Part shown: in pieces, positions 1-6,470 of the stretch | How positions within the stretch are numbered: position 1 is the stretch's first letter | Layout: the number at the start of each line of letters is the position of its first letter | Source of the DNA: an uncultured Gemella sp. | GTDB lineage: Bacteria; Bacillota; Bacilli; Staphylococcales; Gemellaceae | DNA: 8,341 nucleotides | NCBI GenBank assembly: GCA_947254465.1 | Contig: CAMYEU010000067.1 | Coordinates: 1 to 8,341, forward strand | Reading direction: 5' to 3' | Notes under the pieces: model-generated | Databases searched by the model: none | What the model saw: only the letters and a program-made list of their open reading frames with translations | What the model was told of the DNA's origin: nothing | Translations under genes and position numbers: made by a program

Positions 1-101
1 AAATTAAAACAGTTGTTGAAGATCTTAAAGCTGGAAAAGCAACAGTTGCAGCAGATGCAGCAGGTGTAGCAGATAAAGCTAATATTGACGGAGAACTTTA
101 A
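1..101 (+). CDS. C-terminal end of a probable BMP-family nucleoside-binding lipoprotein (5' part outside window)
   Basis: The open frame begins before the window (first full codon at 3) and runs 32 codons to TAA at 99-101. The visible end is Ala/Lys/Asp-rich and includes VVEDLKAGKATVAADAAG, finishing DGEL. On its own this tail is too short to identify. The call rests on context: the next intact genes are an ATPase and two permeases of the NupOPQ type, and in that transporter class the gene directly upstream normally encodes the BMP/PnrA-family substrate-binding lipoprotein (NupN in Bacillus). The protein would be anchored outside the membrane and deliver nucleosides to the permeases. It is followed by its own terminator and then by an insertion element that separates it from its partners. 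It could be another secreted or cytosolic protein; moderate confidence. Confidence 0.5.
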   Translation, partial: IKTVVEDLKAGKATVAADAAGVADKANIDGEL

Positions 102-122
102 TTTTAGAAAATTTATGAAAAA

Positions 123-147
123 GGCTAGCAGATGCTAGTCTTTTTTT
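123..147 (+). terminator. intrinsic terminator after the binding-protein gene
   Basis: Seven base pairs (123-129 with 134-140, one G-U) close a four-base AGAT loop, followed directly by seven T. It lies 22 bases after the TAA of the upstream gene. A terminator here would lower expression of the transporter genes relative to the binding protein, which is common for ABC importers; that role is inferred. Confidence 0.8.
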
Positions 148-196
148 ATTAAAGGCTTTAGCCAGTTGAGGAGGCGAAGTCTCCGAAACAAAAAAC

Positions 197-213
197 CACC
201 CGCTATGCGGGTG
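197..213 (+). repeat. left-end subterminal hairpin of the IS element
   Basis: CACCCGC (197-203) and GCGGGTG (207-213) pair perfectly around a TAT loop. In IS200/IS605 elements TnpA binds a single-stranded hairpin near each end and cuts at a short distance from it. A second small hairpin (170-173 with 181-184) lies just upstream. Confidence 0.7.
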
Positions 214-236
214 CGAGATAAAAGTTAAACAATTGA

Positions 237-300
237 AAAATCATCCTTTCTTGATAAAATAAGAGTAGTTCAAGCTCTAAAATAAAGAAAGGATGATTTT
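237..300 (+). promoter_or_regulatory. long hairpin that buries the tnpA ribosome binding site
   Basis: A perfect 16-bp inverted repeat (237-252 with 285-300) encloses 32 bases that hold a smaller AGAG/CTCT stem (262-265 with 275-278). The right arm contains the AAAGGA Shine-Dalgarno sequence (288-293) for the tnpA start at 305. Folding of any mRNA that includes both arms would hide the ribosome binding site. Such repression of tnpA by a leader stem-loop is known for IS200, where it keeps transposition rare. The same fold would also damp expression from read-through of the upstream gene. Confidence 0.75.
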
Positions 301-304
301 AATT

Positions 305-769
305 ATGGCAAATAAATATAATAGTTTATCGCATACAAAGTGGTTATGTAAATACCATATTGTATTTATACCTAAGTATAGATGAAAAATAGAATTTAAT
401 CAATACAAACGAGATATAGTAGATATAATAAAAAGGTTATGTAAGTATAAAGGAGTGGAAATAATAGAAGGACATATAATGTCAGATCATATACATTTGC
501 TGTTATCAATACCACCCAAATATAGTGTATCAAGTTTTATGGGATATTTGAAAGGGAAAAGTTCACTGATGATATTTGATATGCATTCAAACTTGAAATA
601 CAAGTATGGAAATAGAAAGTTTTGGGCAGAAGGATACTATGTAAGTACTGTAGGATTAAATGAAAGTACAATAAGAAAATATATCAGAGAACAAGAATCG
701 CATGACATTGCAATTGACAAACTGATAACAAAAGAATATACAAATCCATTTGGAAATAAGAAAAAATAG
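305..769 (+). pseudogene. tnpA: IS200/IS605 TnpA (HUH Y1 transposase), interrupted by an in-frame stop
   Basis: From ATG at 305 the frame reads MANKYNSLSHTKWLCKYHIV, the usual start of IS200-type TnpA, then hits TGA at codon 27 (383-385) within the conserved PKYR-x-K segment. Reading through it gives 154 residues, the normal family length of about 155. The catalytic parts are intact: the HxH metal-binding pair at residues 62 and 64 (DHIHLLLSIPP), and the nucleophilic tyrosine most likely Y126 in IRKYIREQE. An Arg codon CGA to TGA change would explain the stop. A shorter product could begin at GTG 455 and keep both motifs, but it would lack about 50 N-terminal residues of the core fold and has no well-spaced ribosome binding site. 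Most likely inactive. Confidence 0.85.
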
Positions 770-810
770 ATAAACCAGTTTAATGGAGAGTGGGCGTCAA
801 AATACAATAG

Positions 811-903
811 GGCTTGAACGAATGTGAAAGCCAGCGCCTTGAGGTGCGTGTTAGTAACAAAGGGTTATACCCGAAGAGAAAACCACCCCTTTTCAGGGGT
901 GGT
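811..903 (+). ncRNA. structured right end of the IS element, possible guide-RNA-like transcript
   Basis: Five consecutive stem-loops can form in 93 bases: GGCTT/AAGCC (811-815 with 828-832), GCGCC/GGTGC (834-838 with 843-847, loop TTGA), TGTT/AACA (849-852 with 856-859), GGGT/ACCC (862-865 with 869-872), and the end hairpin (882-890 with 895-903). The last is followed by a T-rich run and could also act as a terminator. In TnpB-encoding IS605 elements the right end is transcribed as the omega RNA that guides TnpB. No tnpB is present here, so this may be a retained omega RNA, or only DNA structure used by TnpA. The structure is seen; transcription is not shown. Confidence 0.4.
882..903 (+). repeat. 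right-end subterminal hairpin of the IS element
   Basis: ACCACCCCT (882-890) and AGGGGTGGT (895-903) pair perfectly over nine bases with a TTTC loop. It corresponds to the left-end hairpin and would be the TnpA recognition structure of the right end. The downstream sequence CATTATTTTTTT makes it a plausible terminator as well. Confidence 0.7.
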
Positions 904-1116
904 CATTATTTTTTTAATAGTTTCACTTTATTTTACAACTCATCATAGAAAAAATAGTATTAAAAAATTCATATGATAATTATTATTATGTTAACGTTTA
1001 AATGAGTATGTTTTTGATATATATAAAACGAATACACTGTTATTATTATTAAACTTGCAGTATTGTTAACTAATGTTAAATATATATAAAAAAATACCTT
1101 AAAAAGCTATACTACT
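904..1116. other. AT-rich intergenic stretch before nupO
   Basis: About 210 bases of very AT-rich DNA with no open frame of note. It has short AT palindromes and GTTAAC sequences (around 990 and 1066) but no recognisable riboswitch. I looked for a CodY-type box and a purine-riboswitch core and saw neither. The insertion element may have displaced part of the original upstream region. Confidence 0.5.
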
Positions 1117-1145
1117 TTGTCAAAATATATTATAATATATAGTAT
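1117..1145 (+). promoter_or_regulatory. candidate promoter of the nupOPQ operon
   Basis: TTGTCA (1117-1122) could be a -35 box with TAGTAT (1140-1145, 17-base spacing) or TATAGT (1138-1143, 15-base spacing) as the -10. A perfect TATAAT lies at 1131-1136 but has no good -35 at the right distance. The choice among these is uncertain, but a promoter here would make the transporter genes independent of the binding-protein gene. Confidence 0.4.
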
Positions 1146-1174
1146 GTAAGAATATATAAAAGAGAGGTAAAGAT

Positions 1175-2686
1175 ATGTACGCTATAGAAATGCTAAACAT
1201 AACTAAAAAGTTTGGCGACTTCTACGCAAATAAAGATATCACTATTCAAGTAAAGAATAATGAAATTCATGCCTTACTTGGTGAAAATGGTGCTGGAAAA
1301 TCTACGTTGATGTCGGTTCTTTTTGGTATGTACCATCAAGAAGCCGGTGTTATTAAGTTGAATGGTGCGGAAGTTGATATTAAAGATCCTAAGCATGCGA
1401 ATAAACTAGGGATTGGTATGGTACACCAACACTTTAAACTTATTAAAAACTTTACAGTTGCTGAAAACATCATTTTAGGTATGGAAGAAGTAAAAGGTGG
1501 AAAAATTGATTTAGATAGTGCGGCTGAAAAAATCAGTGATTTATCTAAAAAGTATGGTTTAGAAGTTGATCCTAAAGCACTAGTTGGAGATATTAGTGTA
1601 GGGATGCAACAAAGGGTAGAAATCCTAAAAATGTTATATAGAGATGCCAACATCTTAATTTTTGACGAACCAACGGCGGTTTTAACTCCAGCTGAGATTA
1701 AAGAATTCTTAGCTATTCTTAAAAATCTTCAAGCAGAAGGAAAAACTATCTTATTAATCACTCACAAACTTAACGAGATTATGGCAGTTGCAAATCGTTG
1801 TAGTATTATTCGCCGTGGTGAGTACTTTGGAACTGTTGAAATAGCAGAAACTACAAAAGAACAATTAGCTAGTCTTATGATTGGTAAAGACTTAGAGATT
1901 ATAAAATATGAACGTTCTAGAGACGGGAAGAAAAATATTCTTGAAGTTTCAGGTGTTTATGCTGATACTTCTGAGAAAAAAGACATTCTTCATGACTTCA
2001 ACTTAAATGTACGTGAACGTGAAATTCTAGGTATCGCAGGGGTTGATGGAAATGGTCAACAACAATTTGTAGAAGTACTAAATGCTTTACTTAAAGAAAC
2101 AAAAGGGAAAATTATTTTCGACGGAAAAGAAATCAATTCATTATCTACTGCAAAACGAAAAGAACTAGGGCTTGAAATTATTGCAGAAGATAGACACAAA
2201 GATGGTCTTGTACTGGACTTTAGTGTTGAAGAAAACTCAGTTTTAGAAAACTATTACACAGAAAAATTTTCTAACCGTGGATTCTTGAAGAAAAATGTTA
2301 TCTCTAAATTTGCGAAAGAAATCTGTGAAAAATACGATGTTCGTAAAGCTGGAGATGAGACGATTTCTGCACGTAGTATGAGTGGTGGTAACCAACAAAA
2401 ACTTATCATCGGGCGTGCTTTAGAATTACATCCGAAATTATTAGTTACAACACAACCTACTCGTGGACTTGATGTTGGAGCTATCAATGGTATTCATAAA
2501 ATGCTAATCGACTACCGTGATAAAGGTAATGGTGTACTTTTAATTTCATTTGACTTAGATGAAATCTTAACATTATCTGATAGAATTGCAGTTATTCACA
2601 ATGGTAATATTATTGATATCGTGGATAATGATGAGAATGTAACAAAAGAACAACTTGGTCTGCTTATGGCAGGGGTTAAGAAGTAG
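1175..2686 (+). CDS. nupO: nucleoside ABC importer, double ATPase subunit (NupO-like)
   Basis: This 503-residue protein has two fused ATP-binding cassettes, the size and plan of carbohydrate/nucleoside importers of the CUT2/Nup type. First cassette: Walker A GENGAGKST at 36-44, Q-loop in MVHQHFKL near 85, weak signature SVGMQQ at 141-146, Walker B ILIFDEP at 160-166, switch His at 197. Second cassette: a changed P-loop GVDGNGQQQ (289-297) lacking the Lys, canonical signature SGGNQQK (403-409), and Gln instead of Glu after Walker B (VTTQPTRG, Q427). This asymmetry is normal for the family and implies one fully catalytic ATP site. It energises uptake through the two permeases encoded next. The start is supported by AGAGAGG at 1161-1167. 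The substrate (probably nucleosides such as guanosine) is inferred from family and gene order. Confidence 0.9.
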   Translation: MYAIEMLNITKKFGDFYANKDITIQVKNNEIHALLGENGAGKSTLMSVLFGMYHQEAGVIKLNGAEVDIKDPKHANKLGIGMVHQHFKLIKNFTVAENIILGMEEVKGGKIDLDSAAEKISDLSKKYGLEVDPKALVGDISVGMQQRVEILKMLYRDANILIFDEPTAVLTPAEIKEFLAILKNLQAEGKTILLITHKLNEIMAVANRCSIIRRGEYFGTVEIAETTKEQLASLMIGKDLEIIKYERSRDGKKNILEVSGVYADTSEKKDILHDFNLNVREREILGIAGVDGNGQQQFVEVLNALLKETKGKIIFDGKEINSLSTAKRKELGLEIIAEDRHKDGLVLDFSVEENSVLENYYTEKFSNRGFLKKNVISKFAKEICEKYDVRKAGDETISARSMSGGNQQKLIIGRALELHPKLLVTTQPTRGLDVGAINGIHKMLIDYRDKGNGVLLISFDLDEILTLSDRIAVIHNGNIIDIVDNDENVTKEQLGLLMAGVKK

Positions 2687-2698
2687 AGAGGAGAACGT

Positions 2699-3763
2699 AT
2701 GTTAAAAAAAGTTTTAACTAATGCGGTGCTACCGATATTAGCTTCATTTATTATTGGGGCGATTCTTATTTCAGCGATAGGGGCAGCACCAGGAGATGTG
2801 TTTGGAGTAATTGGAGATATTTTCTCAGACTCAAACAGTATAGCTGAAATTTTCGTATCAACAATTCCACTTATTTGTACTGGATTATCTGTTGCGTTTG
2901 CCTTCAGAACAGGTTTATTCAACATCGGTGCAGAAGGTCAATTCATTATGGGCGGTCTTTTCGCTGGGCTTGTTGCGATTAAAATGGAAGGTATGAACTT
3001 CTATTTAGTATTAATTACTAGTATTTTAGTTGGGATTGTAGTAGGTGGTCTTTGGGCTGCTATTGCAGGTTACTTAAAAGCTAGATTCAATATTAGTGAA
3101 GTAGTTGTAACAATCATGTTAAACTACACAGCTTTATATTTTGTACAATTTGCTGTACCTAAATATATTAAAGGAACTAATGATATCATTTCTAAACCTA
3201 TCGTTTCAGCTGATGGAACAGGATACTTACAAAATAGTTTAGTAGAAGGTATTTTCAACAACTATCGTTTAGGAACAGATTTATTCTTAGCTATCTTTAG
3301 TGTTATTATTTTCTATATCGTTATGGAAAAAACAGTATTCGGATATGAATTACGTTCTGTAGGATTTAACCCGAATGCATCAAAATTCGTAGGTATGAAA
3401 GTTAACAGAAATACTGTATTATCTATGGCTATTTCAGGAGCTTTCGCCGGTCTAGGTGGAGCACTTTACAACATGGGACCTGTAGGACAAGTAGTTGCAG
3501 GTTCAACATTCCAAGGATTTGGATACATGGGAATCGCGGTTGCTTTAATCGGAGCTAACACTGCGTTAGGATCACTATTAGGAGCATTATTATTCGGATT
3601 CCTAGGAGTATTAACTCCACAATTATCATTCATCGGTATTCCAAAAGATATTGCGAATATTTTAATCGGATTAATCGTATTATTCGTTGCAGCTAAAGCT
3701 ATCTTTGATAACAAGTTGCTTGATAAATTATTTAGTAGTAAGAAACAGAAAGGAGACAAATAG
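2699..3763 (+). CDS. nupP: nucleoside ABC importer permease 1 (NupP-like)
   Basis: This 354-residue integral membrane protein is built of hydrophobic, Gly/Ala-rich segments (roughly nine or ten spans) and belongs to the BPD_transp_2 permease family. Hallmarks are FNIGAEGQ at 74-81, the FNISEVVVTIMLNY segment near 130-143, and the cytoplasmic coupling loop ELRSVGFNPNASKFVG at 217-232 that contacts the ATPase. It pairs with the next gene product to form a heterodimeric channel. The start follows the nupO stop by 12 bases, with AGAGGAG at 2687-2693, so the two genes are translated from one message. The C-terminus is a basic cytosolic tail (KKQKGDK). Confidence 0.9.
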   Translation: MLKKVLTNAVLPILASFIIGAILISAIGAAPGDVFGVIGDIFSDSNSIAEIFVSTIPLICTGLSVAFAFRTGLFNIGAEGQFIMGGLFAGLVAIKMEGMNFYLVLITSILVGIVVGGLWAAIAGYLKARFNISEVVVTIMLNYTALYFVQFAVPKYIKGTNDIISKPIVSADGTGYLQNSLVEGIFNNYRLGTDLFLAIFSVIIFYIVMEKTVFGYELRSVGFNPNASKFVGMKVNRNTVLSMAISGAFAGLGGALYNMGPVGQVVAGSTFQGFGYMGIAVALIGANTALGSLLGALLFGFLGVLTPQLSFIGIPKDIANILIGLIVLFVAAKAIFDNKLLDKLFSSKKQKGDK

Positions 3764-4684
3764 ATGGATACAGTATTATCACTATTAGACTCAATGTTAC
3801 AATATACTGCACCTATTCTTATAGCTGCCATCGGTGGTTTCTATTCAGAAAAAAGTGGGGTTGTTAACATTGCCCTTGACGGTTTCGTAATTTTTGGATC
3901 ATTCGTTGCATCACTATTAGCATTATCAGTGTTCGATGGATCTCCATCATTATTCCAATTAGTAATTTGTTTAGTTGTTGCGACACTTGCTGGTGGTTTA
4001 ATGTCATTAATCCACGCATATATCAGTATCAACTTAAAAGCTGACCAAGTTATCTCAGGTACAGCGATTAACTTAATTACACCAGCTATAGCATTATTCT
4101 TAGTTAACCACTTTAATGGTACATATGAATTATTATTAGCAAGTGGTTTCCCAAGATATACAGTATTTGGTAAATTTACTATTTATCCAACAGTATTTAT
4201 AGCTATAATCCTGGTAATTGTAACATATTATGTAATTTACAAACGTCCATTCGGATTACGTCTACGTTCTGTAGGGGAAAACCCACAGGCGAGTGATTCA
4301 CTTGGATTAAACGTATTTAAATACCGTTACATTGGGGTATTTATCTCAGGATGTTTAGCAGGATTAGCTGGAGCTATCATTGCAACTACATTCTCTCAAG
4401 GATTTAACGCAGCAATTACAGTATACGGATTCGGATACTTAGCATTAGCGGCATTAATCTTTGGTAAGTATAACCCAATTACAATCACATTAGCTTCGTT
4501 ATTCTTCGGAGGAACAAAAGTATTCGCTGAGAAAGTTTCTATCTTAGCACCAGACCTACCAATTCCGGTATCATTCTGGAATATGTTCCCATTCGTAGCT
4601 ACAATCATTGCACTTATCGTATTTTCTAAGAAAACTGCTACTCCAGAAGCACTTGGTATTCCATACGATAAAGGTTTAAGATAA
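3764..4684 (+). CDS. nupQ: nucleoside ABC importer permease 2 (NupQ-like)
   Basis: This 306-residue membrane protein is the shorter partner of the permease pair. It has SGVVNIALDG at 31-40, equivalent to the Asn-Ile-Gly-x-Glu-Gly motif of the family, and the coupling loop FGLRLRSVGENPQASDSLGL at 163-182. The ATG directly follows the nupP stop codon with no gap. Its ribosome binding site AAAGGAG (3749-3755) lies inside the end of nupP, so the two permeases are probably made in equal amounts by coupled translation. It is the last gene of the operon. Substrate specificity cannot be read from the sequence; nucleoside uptake is inferred from the family. Confidence 0.9.
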   Translation: MDTVLSLLDSMLQYTAPILIAAIGGFYSEKSGVVNIALDGFVIFGSFVASLLALSVFDGSPSLFQLVICLVVATLAGGLMSLIHAYISINLKADQVISGTAINLITPAIALFLVNHFNGTYELLLASGFPRYTVFGKFTIYPTVFIAIILVIVTYYVIYKRPFGLRLRSVGENPQASDSLGLNVFKYRYIGVFISGCLAGLAGAIIATTFSQGFNAAITVYGFGYLALAALIFGKYNPITITLASLFFGGTKVFAEKVSILAPDLPIPVSFWNMFPFVATIIALIVFSKKTATPEALGIPYDKGLR

Positions 4685-4691
4685 TAAATAC

Positions 4692-4732
4692 AGTAGTCTT
4701 TGAAACTTATAGGTTTCAAGGGCTACTTTTTT
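4692..4732 (+). terminator. intrinsic terminator closing the nupOPQ operon
   Basis: A 15-bp stem (4692-4706 with 4713-4727, two G-U pairs) with a six-base loop runs into TTTTTT, eight bases after the nupQ stop. This is a strong terminator. Confidence 0.92.
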
Positions 4733-4744
4733 ATTATTAATATA

Positions 4745-4753
4745 TGGTATAAT
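4745..4753 (+). promoter_or_regulatory. extended -10 promoter of the lipoprotein gene
   Basis: TGG followed by a perfect TATAAT (4748-4753) forms an extended -10 element, which can work without a good -35. The -35 position falls in the T-run of the preceding terminator and is weak. The start codon is 30 bases downstream. Confidence 0.65.
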
Positions 4754-4783
4754 ATAGATATGTAAAATAAAGGAGATGTATTT

Positions 4784-5524
4784 ATGAATAAAAAGTTATT
4801 AATGTTGCTTACGATTGGAGCGCTAGTTATAACAGGTTGTACAGGAAAAGGAAGTTCAAAAACTTCTGATCAGAAAAATAGCCCAGAGCAGAAAGAAAAT
4901 AAAATAGAAAATAGACAGGAAAATGCAGAAAAAAAAGAAGGTAAAGAGGAAATCCCTAAAGCAATAAAAGAGTTTAGACATGATTTAATAGCAGTAGAAA
5001 GATTAGCTAATTTAGTTGCTGTTTCAGGAAATGATTTATCAAGGTTAAATAAGCAGACAAATTTATTAGCGTGGATTACTCAACATAAATCTACAGAATT
5101 TAATTCACCGGGAGGTGTCTTATTGGCTAAAGTTTCAATACAAGATTTTGTTGATGTAGTTAATGAATTTTCAGATAAAACATATTCTAAAGAAGAAGCG
5201 TTAAAGCTATTGCAAAGTCCAACATTTAGAAAGTATGATAGCAAATCTTCGGCAACGACTACATTCCCTAAAGATGGTGAGATATATTACTATAAAGGTG
5301 ATGATACACTCGTATTTGCGTCTATTGAAAAAGGTCATAACTATCCACAAGAATTAGATAAAAAAGAAAACTGGAAAATAGAAGGGGATAGCATAAAAAT
5401 TAATGTGCTAGATGCTATGACAAAAACAAAAATTTCAACAATAACATTGAAATTAAATAATAAAAATTATACAGGTGGACACAGTAAGTCTAAATATTAT
5501 GTTGCTGAAGTAAAAAGTGAGTAA
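4784..5524 (+). CDS. lipoprotein of unknown function
   Basis: This 246-residue protein has a lipoprotein signal: a basic start (MNKKLL), a hydrophobic stretch, and the lipobox VITGC with the lipidated Cys at residue 19. After it comes a low-complexity Lys/Glu/Asn/Gln linker to about residue 58, which would hold the folded part away from the membrane. The rest (about 60-246) looks globular, with a helical first half and a strand-rich second half (SATTTFP, GEIYYYKGDDTLVFASI, KISTITLKLN, KYYVAEVK). I do not recognise a family. The ribosome binding site AAAGGAGA (4769-4776) supports the start. It is a single-gene unit with its own promoter and terminator, so the neighbouring transporter gives no real clue to its role. 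Confidence 0.85.
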   Translation: MNKKLLMLLTIGALVITGCTGKGSSKTSDQKNSPEQKENKIENRQENAEKKEGKEEIPKAIKEFRHDLIAVERLANLVAVSGNDLSRLNKQTNLLAWITQHKSTEFNSPGGVLLAKVSIQDFVDVVNEFSDKTYSKEEALKLLQSPTFRKYDSKSSATTTFPKDGEIYYYKGDDTLVFASIEKGHNYPQELDKKENWKIEGDSIKINVLDAMTKTKISTITLKLNNKNYTGGHSKSKYYVAEVKSE

Positions 5525-5605
5525 TTAAAAATAGAAAAGTATTTTTATTAACTTTTAAAATGAATATAATTTTTATATTGCTACAATAATAAAAGAATTC
5601 AATAA

Positions 5606-5650
5606 AAGAGGATGTTTCCTGTATTATACAGGGTAACATCCTCTTTTTTT
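5606..5650 (+). terminator. intrinsic terminator after the lipoprotein gene
   Basis: An 11-bp outer stem (5606-5616 with 5635-5645) continues, past a small internal loop, into a 6-bp inner stem (5618-5623 with 5627-5632) and ends in seven T. On the other strand the hairpin is preceded by AT-rich sequence and could also stop transcripts from the minus-strand remnant at 5726-6090. Confidence 0.9.
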
Positions 5651-5725
5651 AAAAATATATTTGTGTTAAGAATTTTTTATATGTAGTATTTTTTCTATGA
5701 ATTATAAATTGATATACAGTAAGTA

Positions 5726-6090
5726 CTATCGAATCCATTCTCCGTTATAGTTTACATGATAACCATCTGGTGTCATTGTCTTTATAAATTGTTTTAAAAG
5801 AAATATTTTTAATATTTTTTTCGGATTTATAAGTAGTTACTTTAGTTCCACGTCTAACAATTTTACCAACTTTTAATTCATAATATGATTTTGTTTCTAA
5901 TTCAGTATAATCTGAACTTGTAAGTGATGATGAGTAGTTGTAAGGTGAATAGTTATAAGGCGAGTAATAACTAGCAAATGAAGTATTAGGAGTGGTTGTT
6001 ATTGATACCCCAGTCATTCCAAGAGAAACTGAAGCAACTCTAATAGCTAGTTTTCTTATTGAGAAAATTTTTTAATATATATCCGTTCAT
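5726..6090 (-). pseudogene. remnant of a YSIRK-signal surface protein, two frameshifts
   Basis: Read on the minus strand, an ATG at 6090-6088 starts MNGYILKN, then a run of six A shifts the frame. One A fewer would continue into FSIRKLAIRVASVSLG, a clear YSIRK-type export signal, although the usual Gly after the motif is Arg. The frame then stays open through a Tyr/Ser/Pro-rich part with a small repeat (SPYN, twice) and a Tyr/Lys-rich part. Near 5795 a second shift is needed to reach TMTPDGYHVNYNGEWIR and TAG at 5728-5726, a tail resembling repeat modules of Gram-positive surface proteins. In total about 120 residues, with no LPXTG anchor. The short length and two shifts indicate a decayed or internally deleted gene. 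A weak TTTACA/TAAAAT promoter-like pair lies upstream on the minus strand. Confidence 0.7.
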
Positions 6091-6411
6091 TTATAGATAC
6101 TTTCGTTTTACGATATTTTAGATAATAATACAAGGTGTAAAAGATGGATAGCTTTTTAAATTGTGAACAATTAGTCTTATAGCAATAAATATTTGTGGTG
6201 ATTTAAATATATCTTATTGATAAACTATAAATTTTAACACTTAATAAGAATTTTTGATTTTTTGTTTTTTAATCATAAATAAAAAGCTTCATTAGTTAAC
6301 ATAAGGTTCATGTAATTACTTCAGTCTTATAAGTAATCTATAAAACTACAGAAAAGAATTATAGATTGTAGAAATTCTTTATGAGTTCTAAAATAATTTC
6401 AAAGAAAGTAA
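6091..6411. other. AT-rich intergenic stretch between divergent genes
   Basis: No gene is visible here. It would hold the upstream regions of the minus-strand remnant and of the plus-strand gene at 6471. The only clear structure is a 9-bp inverted repeat (6335-6343 with 6359-6367) whose loop contains CTAC (6346-6349), complementary to GTAG immediately after the stem (6368-6371). That order would permit a pseudoknot, but in DNA this AT-rich it may be chance. Confidence 0.4.
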
Positions 6412-6439
6412 TTGTTTATTGGTTATATAATGTTATAAT
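6412..6439 (+). promoter_or_regulatory. promoter of the gene at 6471
   Basis: TTGTTT (6412-6417) and a perfect TATAAT (6434-6439) are 16 bases apart. A second TATAAT lies at 6426-6431 but is too close to this -35. The start codon is 31 bases beyond the -10. Confidence 0.65.
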
Positions 6440-6470
6440 TATAGCAATAACAAAAAAGGAGAATTAGTTT

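Larger units (their letters stand above)
153..905 (+). mobile_element. IS200/IS605-family insertion sequence, tnpA only
   Basis: The element has the family's plan: a hairpin at each end with similar bases (ACCACCCGC at the left, ACCACCCCT at the right), a regulatory hairpin before the gene, and one HUH transposase gene. There are no terminal inverted repeats and no target duplication, as expected for this family, which moves as single-stranded DNA. The exact ends cannot be fixed from sequence alone; the boundaries given include the imperfect palindrome GGCTTTAGCC (153-162) on the left and the end hairpin on the right. The tnpA carries a nonsense codon, so this copy is probably immobile unless a related copy acts on its ends. 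It sits between the terminator of the upstream gene and the promoter region of nupO. Confidence 0.8.

Noticed and set aside
383..385. TGA in tnpA as a recoded sense codon (Trp or Gly)
   Set aside because: Trp is TGG throughout the window and no other gene contains an internal TGA, so a simple nonsense mutation is the better explanation.
1131..1136. Perfect TATAAT as the nupO -10 box
   Set aside because: The hexamer 17 bases upstream does not resemble a -35 box, and TTGTCA is only eight bases away; kept only as part of the uncertain promoter call.
904..1174. Riboswitch or CodY/PurR-type operator before nupO
   Set aside because: No aptamer core or consensus operator is visible; only AT-rich palindromes that are expected by chance.
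1336..2925. Minus-strand open frames within nupO and nupP
   Set aside because: They are shadows of strongly supported genes with clear motifs on the plus strand, and lack ribosome binding sites.
6335..6371. Possible pseudoknot (9-bp stem with loop CTAC pairing to GTAG)
   Set aside because: The region is very AT-rich and the second helix is only four pairs. It matches no riboswitch class I recognise and lies before the mapped promoter, so it would not be in the downstream mRNA.
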